Below, one piece after another: positions 32,745 to 42,030 of a stretch of DNA of 49,903 nucleotides. The position numbers and the translations under genes are program-made. The notes under the pieces were generated by a model. It saw only the letters and a program-made list of their open reading frames with translations. It had not been told where the DNA came from and did no database searches. This DNA is from Lentisphaeria bacterium (GTDB taxonomy: Bacteria; Verrucomicrobiota; Lentisphaeria; Victivallales; Victivallaceae): the NCBI GenBank assembly GCA_900768505.1, contig CAAGED010000041.1:1-49903 (forward strand), written 5' to 3'. Positions within the stretch are counted from its first letter, which is position 1; every line of letters begins with the position of its first letter.

Positions 32745-35003
32745 ATGGAATTCCCAAAGCGATTGATGTTGTTTTTGGCCTCCGGAACATTTGTCTTGTG
32801 CGCATTGCCGTTGTCAGCGGCGGATGCAGCGAAAGCTGACAAAAACTCCATAATGGAGTCGGTTTCCAAGAACAACGCGCTGAATGAAAAATTGACGCGG
32901 CAGTTGATGAAATCCACCGTGGAGGTTCAATATTTTTTGAGGATGGACCGGGAGGGAGATTACGCCAATTTCGGAGGAGTATATTGCGCCAACTGCAAAC
33001 GTTTTCATTCCGGCAGTGTGAAAAATTATGTTTTGGAGCAACGCCCTTATACGGGGCGGGGGTTTCTCATTGCGCCAGAGTTGGTACTGACCCAGAATAT
33101 TTTGTTATCCAACGAGTCAATTTCAGAAATTAAAATAAAAATGGGCAAAGAGGTGGTTTCTGGAACCATTGACGGCTATTATCCATTGAAAGAGGGGGTG
33201 GTTATTCGCCTGAGTACTCCGCTGCCCGGCAGTGAGCCGCTTAAATTCATAACCGACCCGGCAGTTTTAAAATCACTGGACAAGCTCTTCGTTTACACAC
33301 CAATCAAAGATGGCGGGCTGGAGCTTATTTCCGTTGCCCCCTTCGCACCCGGCAACATTACCAAAACACTAATAGACAACAAAAATTATGTCAATTTTCC
33401 GGAAAACTCACTGGTGGTGGACGCTCAGGGGGCAGTGGCCGAAATTAACATCGGCGTCGCCGCCAATGAAATCGACACCTTCCTGAACAATCCGATATCC
33501 AAGTGGAAATTTGAAAAAGCGGCCGATTTTGAGGCTCAATTTAATAAAATTGAAAATTTGGTGAAACAAAATTTTTACCCGGTAAAGTTATTTTTCAAGC
33601 AGGATAAAAATTCCGTCAGCATCAGCCGTTACGGTAATCGGGAGGATAATGCTCCGGAAGAAAATACCCTCGGTCTGGTAATGCCTGACGGAGAAATATT
33701 TATTCCCAACGAAATTCCATCTCGCCGAATCGCCACGCTGGAACGCATTGTACTGATTGGCGGAGATGACGGCTATGATGTGGAGTGTTCTTTCGTCGGC
33801 TCCTTAAAGAATTATTGCGGAATTGTAATTAAACCCAATACTCCGTTAAAAAAGCCACTGAAGTTAAACTATGCCAAGGGTAATTTTGTGCAGTACGACA
33901 CTCAAATGCTCTGGGGAGTTGCGGCCGCCGAAAACGGTACCAAGCTGAAATTTAAATTTGGCACCACCTACATGCGTTCGTTGGATGAAGTTTACAAAGG
34001 GCAGATTGTACCGAATTTTTCGGGTAACTACAATTACATTTTTGATTATTCCGGCAATTTGCTGGCGCTGAATATTCAGCCGCGTCTGGTCGGAAGCAGC
34101 GAAAACCGCATTTCCCCCTTTGCGATGCCGGTGGAGAGTTTTGCCCGGGCGGTTAAGGATTTCGACCAGTCGGTCAAACCGGATTTGAATAATTTCGGCC
34201 GCATTGCCTACTTCGGCGTCGATTACCAGCGCATGGACAGCGAATTGGCTCAGAATATGAACATCGCCAATTTTTGCGAAAACGGCCGGATCGGCGCTCT
34301 GGTCAACGACGTCACACCAGGATCGACCGCAGCGGAATTGGGGATCAAACCCGGCGATGTTCTGCTGCGGGTAACCCCGGACGGCGGAGTACCGATTCAA
34401 TTTGAATATCTCTACCGGGAGGGATTCGAAGGAAATTTCCCCTGGGATCGCTACAATGAACTGCCGGAGGCAATCTTCAGCCGGGTGCCGGAACCCTGGC
34501 CGCTGATTCAGAACAAACTCAACCGCATTTTAGATAACATCGGTATCGGCAAGAAAGCCACCATCACCTACGTTCAGGACGGCAAGTTAATCAACAAGTC
34601 GTTTGTGATAAAAGCATCACCGACCAACTACTCGCAAGCCCCGCGTTACGACGACGAGGCGCTGGGTGTGACGCTGATCGTGCCAACCTTTGAAGTACGG
34701 AAATATTTCCGGCTGGCTGATGATGCGCCGGGCTTGTTGATTACCAAGATCAAGAGCGGCAGCCGTGGTTCGGTCTCAGGTTTAAAACCTTACGAAATCA
34801 TCCTCAGCGTCAACGGCGAACCAGTGAGAAGCCTGGAGGATTTCAAACGTCTGAGCGCCAATGCCGAGGCTTTGCGGCTGGAAATTAAGCGCATGAGCGT
34901 ATCCCGGGTTATAAATGTGACCCTGAACGCCAAACCGGCAAAGTCGGAAACACCGGCGGCGGCGATTCCAGCTATTCCGGCATCTGAAGCACCGGCAAAA
35001 TAA
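32745..35003 (+). CDS. Catalytically dead HtrA-like PDZ protein (pseudoprotease)
   Basis: 752 residues with a signal peptide (cleavage after PLSAA-DA likely). The N-terminal part resembles the trypsin fold of HtrA: GRGFLIAPELVLTQNIL aligns with the His strand but has Asn-Ile-Leu where His belongs. The Asp strand reads EGVVIRLS, and the serine loop reads FPENSLVVDAQG instead of GNSGGPL. Two PDZ-like regions follow (GALVNDVTPGSTAAELGIKP, and GLLITKIKSGSRGSVSGLKP near the end). An unusual CANCKRFH motif lies at 81-88. It probably binds substrates or partners for the active protease encoded just upstream. Confidence 0.8.
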   Translation: MEFPKRLMLFLASGTFVLCALPLSAADAAKADKNSIMESVSKNNALNEKLTRQLMKSTVEVQYFLRMDREGDYANFGGVYCANCKRFHSGSVKNYVLEQRPYTGRGFLIAPELVLTQNILLSNESISEIKIKMGKEVVSGTIDGYYPLKEGVVIRLSTPLPGSEPLKFITDPAVLKSLDKLFVYTPIKDGGLELISVAPFAPGNITKTLIDNKNYVNFPENSLVVDAQGAVAEINIGVAANEIDTFLNNPISKWKFEKAADFEAQFNKIENLVKQNFYPVKLFFKQDKNSVSISRYGNREDNAPEENTLGLVMPDGEIFIPNEIPSRRIATLERIVLIGGDDGYDVECSFVGSLKNYCGIVIKPNTPLKKPLKLNYAKGNFVQYDTQMLWGVAAAENGTKLKFKFGTTYMRSLDEVYKGQIVPNFSGNYNYIFDYSGNLLALNIQPRLVGSSENRISPFAMPVESFARAVKDFDQSVKPDLNNFGRIAYFGVDYQRMDSELAQNMNIANFCENGRIGALVNDVTPGSTAAELGIKPGDVLLRVTPDGGVPIQFEYLYREGFEGNFPWDRYNELPEAIFSRVPEPWPLIQNKLNRILDNIGIGKKATITYVQDGKLINKSFVIKASPTNYSQAPRYDDEALGVTLIVPTFEVRKYFRLADDAPGLLITKIKSGSRGSVSGLKPYEIILSVNGEPVRSLEDFKRLSANAEALRLEIKRMSVSRVINVTLNAKPAKSETPAAAIPAIPASEAPAK

Positions 35004-35024
35004 CAAGCCAATTAGGCAAAATCC

Positions 35025-35065
35025 AATTGCGGGAAGGAAAAAAGTTTTCTTCCCGCAATTTTTCC
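35025..35065 (+). terminator. Rho-independent terminator after the htrA pair
   Basis: The 12-bp perfect inverted repeat AATTGCGGGAAG / CTTCCCGCAATT (arms 35025-35036 and 35049-35060) is followed by T residues on the plus strand. The reverse side has no T run, so it serves the htrA operon and not the convergent lipase gene. Confidence 0.88.
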
Positions 35066-35195
35066 TTTTCAAAACCATTTTATTTATCGGCCACTTACGA
35101 AAAACCTTATTTCGGGCAGATTTAGCTCATTGCAGCGACGCATACTCTTATCCTGACGCGGGCGCCAAGCGGTAAAAAAAGGTTGCTCAGACGAC

Positions 35196-37085
35196 TCAAT
35201 CGTCCAACCCGGATTCTTTTAAATGCTTCAGCAGAATCTCCCGCACCTCTTCAATGGCGATGGGATTACGCTGAACGCTGTGTCCGGATTCGACGATTAA
35301 TTCGCTTTCGGCACCATCCAGATGCGAACTTGAATAAGGAACAAATCCGTCACTGCCTCCTGGAATGCCAGCCTGATGCTGATTTCCCACAATGGTATGG
35401 TAAGGTATGTCAGCCAATGGCTTGGCGGCAAAAAAGGTGGTTACAAGCGAATCCGGCGCCAAATTATCCACTCCGGTAACCCGGGGAGTATCCTTCGGCA
35501 TATCGGAGTTTTCATCCCGACGTAAAAGTACATTGGTTAAGGCGATACTTTCCCCCAGCAATTCTGCCGGCAGGTGGATAAATTTTGTGCCGTAACGGGC
35601 GAACCAACTGCCGGCACTCTCCAAGCCACGATGGGGAACGGCGATAAAAATCACCCGTTTAACAAATGGCAACGGCTTAAAAATCATCATTTCCCGGAGC
35701 AACTTTAATTTTTCCGGGGTCAAACCGGCCATAATTTCATCAGCATTCAACCCGGCAATTTTCACCAAATCGGTTTCGTCATTATTCTGAACCACGCACC
35801 GTGTCAACAAACCACCCATGCTGTGTCCAATCAAAACCATATTAGAAAAATTAAAATTTTTATTATCCGGGTTAAAACGCTGATGTGCGGAATTCAACGC
35901 CCGGCGCAGGCGGCTGGCTGAATACAACACCGGATTGCCGCTGGAGTAACCGAAAAGCCAGAATTGATAATGTTCCCTAATCCGCGGATCGGCATTCAGG
36001 GAATTTATCATCTGCGCCCAAGTCCGGGGATTGGAGAGCAGACCATGCGTCAACACCACCGGAATCTTGTGCCCGCTGTAAGGCGTAAGCATATAAAGTC
36101 CGTCAATCTCCTCCATTTTTTCCGGGAACATCACCTGCACAATATTATTCAACAACGGCGGCTTCTGCAAAAAATAAGCGAATGGCGTTGTGCCGTCAAA
36201 CTGCAAATCCGCAATCCTCCCCTCCAGAATTGTCTGAGCAGTGCTGTTGGTATCATAAAGTTCAAACTTAACCTTTAATTCAGCTTCCGACCGGGAGTCA
36301 AAACGCAACAACAAGGTTGCCGGAAAACACTGGCCGTCCAAAAAATTCAAATCCTTGAACTTTTTACTCTGGTCAATTTCCGCAATCAGCGGCACGCCAA
36401 TGCCGTAACTGTGAGCAAAGGTGAAGGTGTTTTCCGCCAGGAAGCGGTTGCAGGGAATGAAGTTGCGGTAATATTCCAACTCAAATGGCAAATGCGACTC
36501 CAAACGGGCAAATTTTATCCGCCGTCCCAGCGCATCGCTTAACTGAAAACCATAATTCTTAAACATCTGCTTATTTTGTAAATATTCAAATATGAAGCAA
36601 ATTGCATTGTTATAACGGTAGCCCATCAGGAATTTCTGCGGCGAAAACTCCGGAATTGCATCCGGAATCAAGCTACGGTCAAAAATATAACGGTATGAAA
36701 ACTCCGCACTGCTCAAATAATATTTGATTCCATCATCATCATTCCTGGCGTTATATCCCAAATAAAAGTTGATGTCGGATAAGATTTCCAGAAGTTCCCG
36801 CTCGTTATTGCGCTGAAACTTGTAATAAAGCTGCTGAATCAACCCGTCCGGATTTTTGCGCAACAATTCGTATAATGAATTGGTTTTCAAATAATGTATG
36901 GTGGTGTTGGAGAGAGAGCTGAAATCAATCTCCCCATCCAAATATGCAGAAAGCCGCTCCGAATCAGAGCGTTCAGTTAATTCAATTTCCGTCCCGGCGC
37001 AACCACTCAGCAGCCACAATACCGTCAGCAATGCCAACGGCAGCAACCGCAATTTACCCGCAATTACCTTAGCAATCTCTCTCAC
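35196..37085 (-). CDS. Lipase-like alpha/beta-hydrolase lipoprotein
   Basis: About 629 residues with a lipoprotein signal ending LWLLSGC, so it is anchored in a membrane. The first half (to about 325) is not recognised. The second half is a lipase/PGAP1-like hydrolase: VVLTHGLLSNPRTW (oxyanion region), LIGHSMGGLLTR (Ser near 422), FIAVPHRGLESAG and a C-terminal His in VESGHSVQRNP. No ATG is available near the signal peptide. A GTG at 37085 with GGGATGG 6 nt upstream gives a good basic leader (VREIAKVIAGK). A TTG at 37127 would add 14 residues. Confidence 0.85.
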   Translation of the reverse strand: MREIAKVIAGKLRLLPLALLTVLWLLSGCAGTEIELTERSDSERLSAYLDGEIDFSSLSNTTIHYLKTNSLYELLRKNPDGLIQQLYYKFQRNNERELLEILSDINFYLGYNARNDDDGIKYYLSSAEFSYRYIFDRSLIPDAIPEFSPQKFLMGYRYNNAICFIFEYLQNKQMFKNYGFQLSDALGRRIKFARLESHLPFELEYYRNFIPCNRFLAENTFTFAHSYGIGVPLIAEIDQSKKFKDLNFLDGQCFPATLLLRFDSRSEAELKVKFELYDTNSTAQTILEGRIADLQFDGTTPFAYFLQKPPLLNNIVQVMFPEKMEEIDGLYMLTPYSGHKIPVVLTHGLLSNPRTWAQMINSLNADPRIREHYQFWLFGYSSGNPVLYSASRLRRALNSAHQRFNPDNKNFNFSNMVLIGHSMGGLLTRCVVQNNDETDLVKIAGLNADEIMAGLTPEKLKLLREMMIFKPLPFVKRVIFIAVPHRGLESAGSWFARYGTKFIHLPAELLGESIALTNVLLRRDENSDMPKDTPRVTGVDNLAPDSLVTTFFAAKPLADIPYHTIVGNQHQAGIPGGSDGFVPYSSSHLDGAESELIVESGHSVQRNPIAIEEVREILLKHLKESGLDD

Positions 37086-37147
37086 AATACACCATCCCAA
37101 CTGCCCGGCTGCGTATGAAGGTCGCAACGGATTGTTTTTTTAATTTT

Positions 37148-38506
37148 TTATTCAATTCCGCTGGCATCATCCAACTCGCCAAAAAGCGACATATTAGTTG
37201 CATATTTCACCTCAATTTCGATTAAATCTCCAATTTTCAATCCGTCATAAGGCATGAAAATTACCGTCTTATTGGTGGAAGTTTTACCGCTCCAGCGTTT
37301 TGGATTGCGATTGCTTGGCCCCTCCGCCAGCACCTCTACTGTGCAGCCGATTTGCGCCCGGTTATTCGCCTTGGTACGCTCGGCGAGGTCGGCCAGTAAA
37401 ATTTGATTACGTTCCTCTTTCACCTCGTCCGGCAACTGCCCGGCCATTTCGGCTGCCCTGGTGCCGCTGCGGGGAGAGTACTTAAAAATGTAGGCATTGT
37501 CGTAATTCACCAAATTGGCCAAACTTCTGGTTTCAGCAAAATCCTCCGCCGTTTCGCCGGGAAATCCCACAATTATATCCGTGGAAAAGGTGACCTCCGG
37601 AATCATGCGTTTGATTTCGGCAATTTTTTCCAAATAAATCTCCCTGGTATATTGCCGGTTCATCAACTGAAGAATTCGATTGGAGCCGGACTGCAGCGGC
37701 AGGTGAATACTGCGGGCAATTTTGGGATTTTCCGCAATGGTGCGAATCAATTTATGATTAAAATATGTCACATAAGGCGAGGTGAAACGAATTCGTTCCA
37801 ATCCCTCAATCCTGCACATTTCCGCCAGCAAATCGGCAAACGGCGAATCCTCTTCGTCCGGCGGATTGACATTGCCGCCCAAACCAAACGCCGCCACATT
37901 CTGCCCTAAAAGCAAAATCTCTTTTACGCCGCCGGCAACCATTGCTCTCGCCTCCTCTATAATATCCGAAATTTCCCGGCTGATCTCACGCCCCCGCACA
38001 TAAGGCACAATGCAGTATGAACAAAAACGGTTGCATCCCCGGGTAATGGCAATCTGTCCCATAATCGGCGGCTTGTCGCTGCTTTTATGGTAGTGAACGC
38101 CCATTTCGGTTAAAACATCACTTCCGGCCTCCAATTGGGCAATCTGCCGCCGCTCTTCCCGGATCGCCTCCACGACTCCAGGCAATTTGTGCAGTTGGCC
38201 GGTTCCGATCACAAAATCCAAATGCGGCAACTCCTTAAATAACTCCTCGCCGCGATTTTGAGCCATGCAACCCATGACGCCAATAATCAGCCGGGGATTT
38301 TTCGCCTTGAGTTTTTTCATAAAACTGATTTTACCAACGGCCTTGCGCTCCGCCTGATCCCGGACGCTGCAGGTGTTGAAAATCATTACATCGGCATCGG
38401 ATTCCAATTCGGTAATTTCATGTCCGGCCTTGACCATCATCCCGGCCAATGCCTCGGAATCCCGCTCGTTCATCTGGCAGCCGTAGGTTTTTATAAATAC
38501 TTTCAT
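37148..38506 (-). CDS. miaB: tRNA-2-methylthio-N6-dimethylallyladenosine synthase MiaB
   Basis: The 452-residue radical SAM methylthiotransferase acts on i6A37 made by MiaA. The N-terminal UPF0004 domain binds an auxiliary cluster through C10 (KTYGCQMNERDSE), C46 (FNTCSVRDQAE) and C80. The radical SAM motif is GCNRFCSYCIVPYVRG (C158, C162, C165). A TRAM domain ends the protein (IGCTVEVLAEGPSNRN). Start MKVFIKTYGCQMN, with a modest AGGA upstream. Length is normal. Confidence 0.97.
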   Translation of the reverse strand: MKVFIKTYGCQMNERDSEALAGMMVKAGHEITELESDADVMIFNTCSVRDQAERKAVGKISFMKKLKAKNPRLIIGVMGCMAQNRGEELFKELPHLDFVIGTGQLHKLPGVVEAIREERRQIAQLEAGSDVLTEMGVHYHKSSDKPPIMGQIAITRGCNRFCSYCIVPYVRGREISREISDIIEEARAMVAGGVKEILLLGQNVAAFGLGGNVNPPDEEDSPFADLLAEMCRIEGLERIRFTSPYVTYFNHKLIRTIAENPKIARSIHLPLQSGSNRILQLMNRQYTREIYLEKIAEIKRMIPEVTFSTDIIVGFPGETAEDFAETRSLANLVNYDNAYIFKYSPRSGTRAAEMAGQLPDEVKEERNQILLADLAERTKANNRAQIGCTVEVLAEGPSNRNPKRWSGKTSTNKTVIFMPYDGLKIGDLIEIEVKYATNMSLFGELDDASGIE

Positions 38507-38546
38507 GCTGAAAAATGTATCCTGCTGTTAACGCTTATTGTCGTTT

Positions 38547-39692
38547 TTAATTATTACTGATCGCCTCGTCCACCGCCAAATTGTCCCGATGAATAATTTC
38601 ATCCTCGGCGATATACCCCAGTGCCGCCGGCAGTTCACTGCCATGAAGCCCCATAATTTTCTGACACTCGTCACTGTTGTAATTACTGATGCCGCGCCCG
38701 ATGATTTTATTGTTCAAATCCACAATATCCACGGTGTCGCCCCGGCGGAATCTCCCCTGAACCGCCTTAACGCCGGAGGGCAGCAGACTTTTACCGTTGA
38801 ACAACACCGCCTTGGCGGCGCCCTCATCAACCTGAAGAACTCCGGCGCTCTTGGCGAAAAAACCAATCCAACGTTTTTTGGAGTGCATGGAGCGTTTCGA
38901 TGACAAAAAGAGTGTGCCGACATCCTCACCCCGAAAAACCCGACTTAAGATATCATCCTCCCGGCCGTCGGCAATCCACAAGGCATGCCCGGAAGCGTTG
39001 ACCACTGCGGCGGAGCGAATTTTGGAAGTCATGCCGCCGATGGAGAAATCACTGCTGTCCGTGCCACCGGCGGCGGCGCGAATTTCCGGGGTGATTTTGC
39101 GAATAAGCGAAATCCGTTCACCCAATGAGCCGTCGGCATTGCGTTCCCGCATTCCGGACTGAGTGGTGAGAATAACGGTTAATTCCGTCCCCGTCATACT
39201 GGCCAGCATTCCGGCCAGGAGATCGTTATCGCCGAATTTCAGTTCATCCACTGAAACCGAGTCATTTTCATTGATAATCGGCAGAATATCATATACCCAA
39301 AGCTGATTTATGCAGTTGCGCACATTGAAGTGACGGGGTTTAGTGCGTAAATCCGCCGCAGTAAGCAGTAACTGGGCGCACTTGAAATTGTGCCTGGCGC
39401 ACTCCTGATCGTAAATCGCCATCAATTTATTCTGCCCCAATGCGGCCAACGCCTGCACCGCGGCCAAATTCTGCGGTCTTTTTTCCAATCCCAATGCTTT
39501 CATACCGGTACCGACGGCACCGGAAGTTACCAGCAAAACCTTGACGCCGCGCTGCCGGATGGCGGCGATATTGTCAATGAGGATTGGGATCCGACTTGGG
39601 TCGGTCAACAATCTGGTGCCGACTTTAATAATTACATGCTGACAACTGGCCAGCAGATTTTTTCGGAGTGAAATATTATCTGACGAATTCAT
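38547..39692 (-). CDS. proB: Glutamate 5-kinase ProB with PUA domain
   Basis: The 381-residue enzyme phosphorylates glutamate in proline synthesis. The amino acid kinase domain has VIIKVGTRLL, LLVTSGAVGTGM, PIINENDSVS, FGDNDLLAG and a GGMTSKIRSAA motif. The C-terminal PUA domain starts about 280 (GVLQVDEGAAKAVLF). proA is not next to it in the window. It is 40 nt upstream of miaB on the same strand. The Shine-Dalgarno is weak and the upstream stretch is A+T-rich. Confidence 0.96.
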   Translation of the reverse strand: MNSSDNISLRKNLLASCQHVIIKVGTRLLTDPSRIPILIDNIAAIRQRGVKVLLVTSGAVGTGMKALGLEKRPQNLAAVQALAALGQNKLMAIYDQECARHNFKCAQLLLTAADLRTKPRHFNVRNCINQLWVYDILPIINENDSVSVDELKFGDNDLLAGMLASMTGTELTVILTTQSGMRERNADGSLGERISLIRKITPEIRAAAGGTDSSDFSIGGMTSKIRSAAVVNASGHALWIADGREDDILSRVFRGEDVGTLFLSSKRSMHSKKRWIGFFAKSAGVLQVDEGAAKAVLFNGKSLLPSGVKAVQGRFRRGDTVDIVDLNNKIIGRGISNYNSDECQKIMGLHGSELPAALGYIAEDEIIHRDNLAVDEAISNN

Positions 39693-40033
39693 GATTGCCG
39701 GAACATCCTTATATATATATTAAAAAAATTATCCGAAGCCCCACATTCCCCCCGGATATAATAAAACAACTGTAAGATACCACAAAAAACCCGTTTCATC
39801 AAGCTGCAACTCGTAAAAAGGTTCATTTTTAAGTGTCAAGCCCCCCGGAGAGGATTTTTCACCCATTGCCGAAGTCTGAATTTTCTCAAAACCGGAAAAC
39901 ATTTTTCCAAATAATGGTAAATTAAAGCTTAAGAATGACTTGTTTTATTGTCACAATGAGATATATTCCTCAGTATGACGTTATTTAGTAATAAAGTGAA
40001 ACTAATGGATTTTTTTTCAGGGAATATTTCCAA
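39693..40033. other. Divergent intergenic region between proB and the kinase
   Basis: No gene was found. It should hold promoters in both directions. The plus-strand candidate is listed separately. On the proB side only an A+T run (ATATATATATAAGGA) is seen, with no clear -35. A small dyad, ATTGT-C-ACAAT, overlaps the spacer of the plus promoter (39947-39957). Confidence 0.5.
39940..39967 (+). promoter_or_regulatory. Candidate promoter for kinase-speD-speE
   Basis: TTGTTT and TATATT are 16 bp apart, about 67 nt before the GTG start. The dyad ATTGT-C-ACAAT lies within the spacer and could be an operator. Confidence 0.4.
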
Positions 40034-41125
40034 GTGCGTTGTAAGTGCAAGAACTGTAACAATACGATTTTTTCGGATGAAATTGATTGGCGCAATCCAC
40101 AATGCCCATATTGCAATCAGCCCCCCTCCCCGGAGTGGAGCGGACGGGTCATTAATGGATTCCAGATCATCGGCGAACTCGGTCGCGGCAACAACGGAAT
40201 TGTCTTCTGGGCCTGCGAAGTGTGGCGGGAACGCCCGGTGGCGCTGAAAATTCTGGAGGGTGAACGCGCCGCCGATAAAAGTTATGTGGAGCGTTTCATG
40301 GCCGAAGCCAAGGCGGCAGCTCGATTGTCACACCCCAACATAATCAAAGCCATTGATGCCGGCTTAAGCAATGATGGAGTGTATTATTTTGCCATGGAGC
40401 TGGTGGACGGCCCGACAATTGAGGAAAAAATCGAATCCGGCGGCGCATTGCCGCTGAATGAAACACTTAGAATCGCCACCCGAATTGCGTTCGCGTTGGA
40501 ATATGCCTGGAGCAGTCAGCAGTTGACTCACGGCGACATCAAGCCGGGAAATATTATTATGGATCCTAATGGCGAGCCCAAGCTGGCGGATTTAGGCCTG
40601 GCAAAATTTGGCAATGAAACCAATCAGGAGTGCGAAGAGTTGTCTGCGACGCCAATGTATGCGCCGCCTGAGGTGATTTTGTGGCAGTTTGACAAGATTG
40701 GCATGTTGTCGGATATTTACAGCTTCGGAGCGACACTTTACGAAATGTTTTCCGGTACGGCGCCTTTTGCAGGACGCTCGGTTGAAGATGTGCTGCAGGC
40801 GCAACTCAAGGAAAATCCGCCGGAACTGAAGACGATACTGACCGGGTTCGATCCGGAAATTTCTGATTTTGTTGCCGCAATGATGTCAAAAAAATGTGAG
40901 GACCGCCCGGAATCCCACCTTCAGGTTGCGACGTTTATGTCTTCAAAACTTATTTACGACAAGGAGCTTCCGCCCGGCAGCGAGGAGCTGGAGATAACAG
41001 TTGACACTGGAACACCCAGCAAGGGCAGTAAGAAGTTTTTTTCAAATAAAATAAGCAAAAGTATAATTTATCTGGCGGCCGGCGCGCTGCTGGGAATAAT
41101 TTTTCTATATTTCTGGTTCAGATAA
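40034..41125 (+). CDS. Ser/Thr protein kinase with zinc ribbon and C-terminal membrane anchor
   Basis: 363 residues. An N-terminal zinc ribbon (CKCKNC and CPYC, residues 3-27) precedes a Hanks-type kinase domain (about 43-305): GELGRGNNGIVF, VALKIL (K72), HGDIKPGNII (D168), LADLGLAKF (DLG for DFG), APPEVI and SDIYSFGATLYEMFSG. The HRD Arg is Gly, so it need not depend on activation-loop phosphorylation. One helix (about 344-361) ends the protein, so the kinase is cytoplasmic and tail-anchored. The start is GTG with AGGGA upstream. speD follows after 17 nt. Confidence 0.9.
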   Translation: MRCKCKNCNNTIFSDEIDWRNPQCPYCNQPPSPEWSGRVINGFQIIGELGRGNNGIVFWACEVWRERPVALKILEGERAADKSYVERFMAEAKAAARLSHPNIIKAIDAGLSNDGVYYFAMELVDGPTIEEKIESGGALPLNETLRIATRIAFALEYAWSSQQLTHGDIKPGNIIMDPNGEPKLADLGLAKFGNETNQECEELSATPMYAPPEVILWQFDKIGMLSDIYSFGATLYEMFSGTAPFAGRSVEDVLQAQLKENPPELKTILTGFDPEISDFVAAMMSKKCEDRPESHLQVATFMSSKLIYDKELPPGSEELEITVDTGTPSKGSKKFFSNKISKSIIYLAAGALLGIIFLYFWFR

Positions 41126-41142
41126 AGCAAGGGAGAGCGTAT

Positions 41143-41967
41143 ATGGAAGAGAGCGAAACAACAACTGACAATACACAAAATTTGCTCAAAGAGTCGCAAA
41201 TGGTATTGGGGCGGCAAATCGCAATTGAATATTATAATTGCAGACGCGATATTTTAGACAGCGCATCAGCTATGGAACAGGTATTTATGAAAGCGGCGCA
41301 GGAATCCGGCGCCACCATTATCAGCTCCCATTTTCATCAGTTTCTGCCGCAGGGGGTCAGCGGAGTTGTAATTATCAGTGAATCCCACTTCGCAGTTCAC
41401 GCCTGGCCGGAACACGATTATGCGGCAGTGGATATTTTCACCTGCGGCGAAAGCATCAATTTTGATGTGGCAATACGCTCGTTGCAGGATGGTCTGGGAG
41501 CCAACCGACTGGTGGTGACCAACGTGGCGGGACGCGGTTTGGTGGATCAGGGAAACGAGTACGCATTGGAGCTGGTAAACGAACGCAATGCAAAATACAC
41601 TTTTTCATGGCGGGATGCATTTGCCCGGTGCGGCAGTAACGGCTTGGCCCTTTCGGTGGAAATTTATTCCTGCGCTTTTGCCTGGCAGGAGATTGAAAAC
41701 ATCATGAGCACCTTGGCAGTCATGCTTCCGCAGCACAACATGTATCCCCGGGGAGATTTCCAGTGTTATCAGGAGGATGAAAAACATTTCTCACTGCGGC
41801 AGAATTTGCGGATGGGTTACCTTGCCGGAGAATTTGATTGCGTGGACGGGCAACTTTCACTGATGGTGGCAAACTGGAATTTTTTTGAGCCGCGAGAATT
41901 GGCGGAGATGTTTCTGAAATTGTTTCAGGGACGCAACTACCGGATGCAGGTGATTGTCCGCCATTAA
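41143..41967 (+). CDS. speD: S-adenosylmethionine decarboxylase proenzyme with an extra C-terminal domain
   Basis: Residues 22-135 are a SpeD of the short bacterial/archaeal type: the pyruvoyl cleavage site in IISESHFAVHAWPE (Ser81), His86, and VDIFTCGESINFD (Cys101). This gives the pyruvoyl-dependent decarboxylase that makes the aminopropyl donor for spermidine. Residues 140-274 are an added domain not seen in 120-130-residue homologues (SVEIYSCAFAWQEIENIM, RGDFQCYQEDEKHFSLR). It may be a degenerate second copy of the fold. speE follows after 63 nt. Some SpeD homologues decarboxylate ornithine or arginine instead; the speE neighbour favours AdoMet. Confidence 0.9.
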   Translation: MEESETTTDNTQNLLKESQMVLGRQIAIEYYNCRRDILDSASAMEQVFMKAAQESGATIISSHFHQFLPQGVSGVVIISESHFAVHAWPEHDYAAVDIFTCGESINFDVAIRSLQDGLGANRLVVTNVAGRGLVDQGNEYALELVNERNAKYTFSWRDAFARCGSNGLALSVEIYSCAFAWQEIENIMSTLAVMLPQHNMYPRGDFQCYQEDEKHFSLRQNLRMGYLAGEFDCVDGQLSLMVANWNFFEPRELAEMFLKLFQGRNYRMQVIVRH

Positions 41968-42030
41968 GTCAAATTAAATTATAAATATAAATTATAAAAT
42001 GCGATTTTATTTTTAGGGGAGATGAACAAA

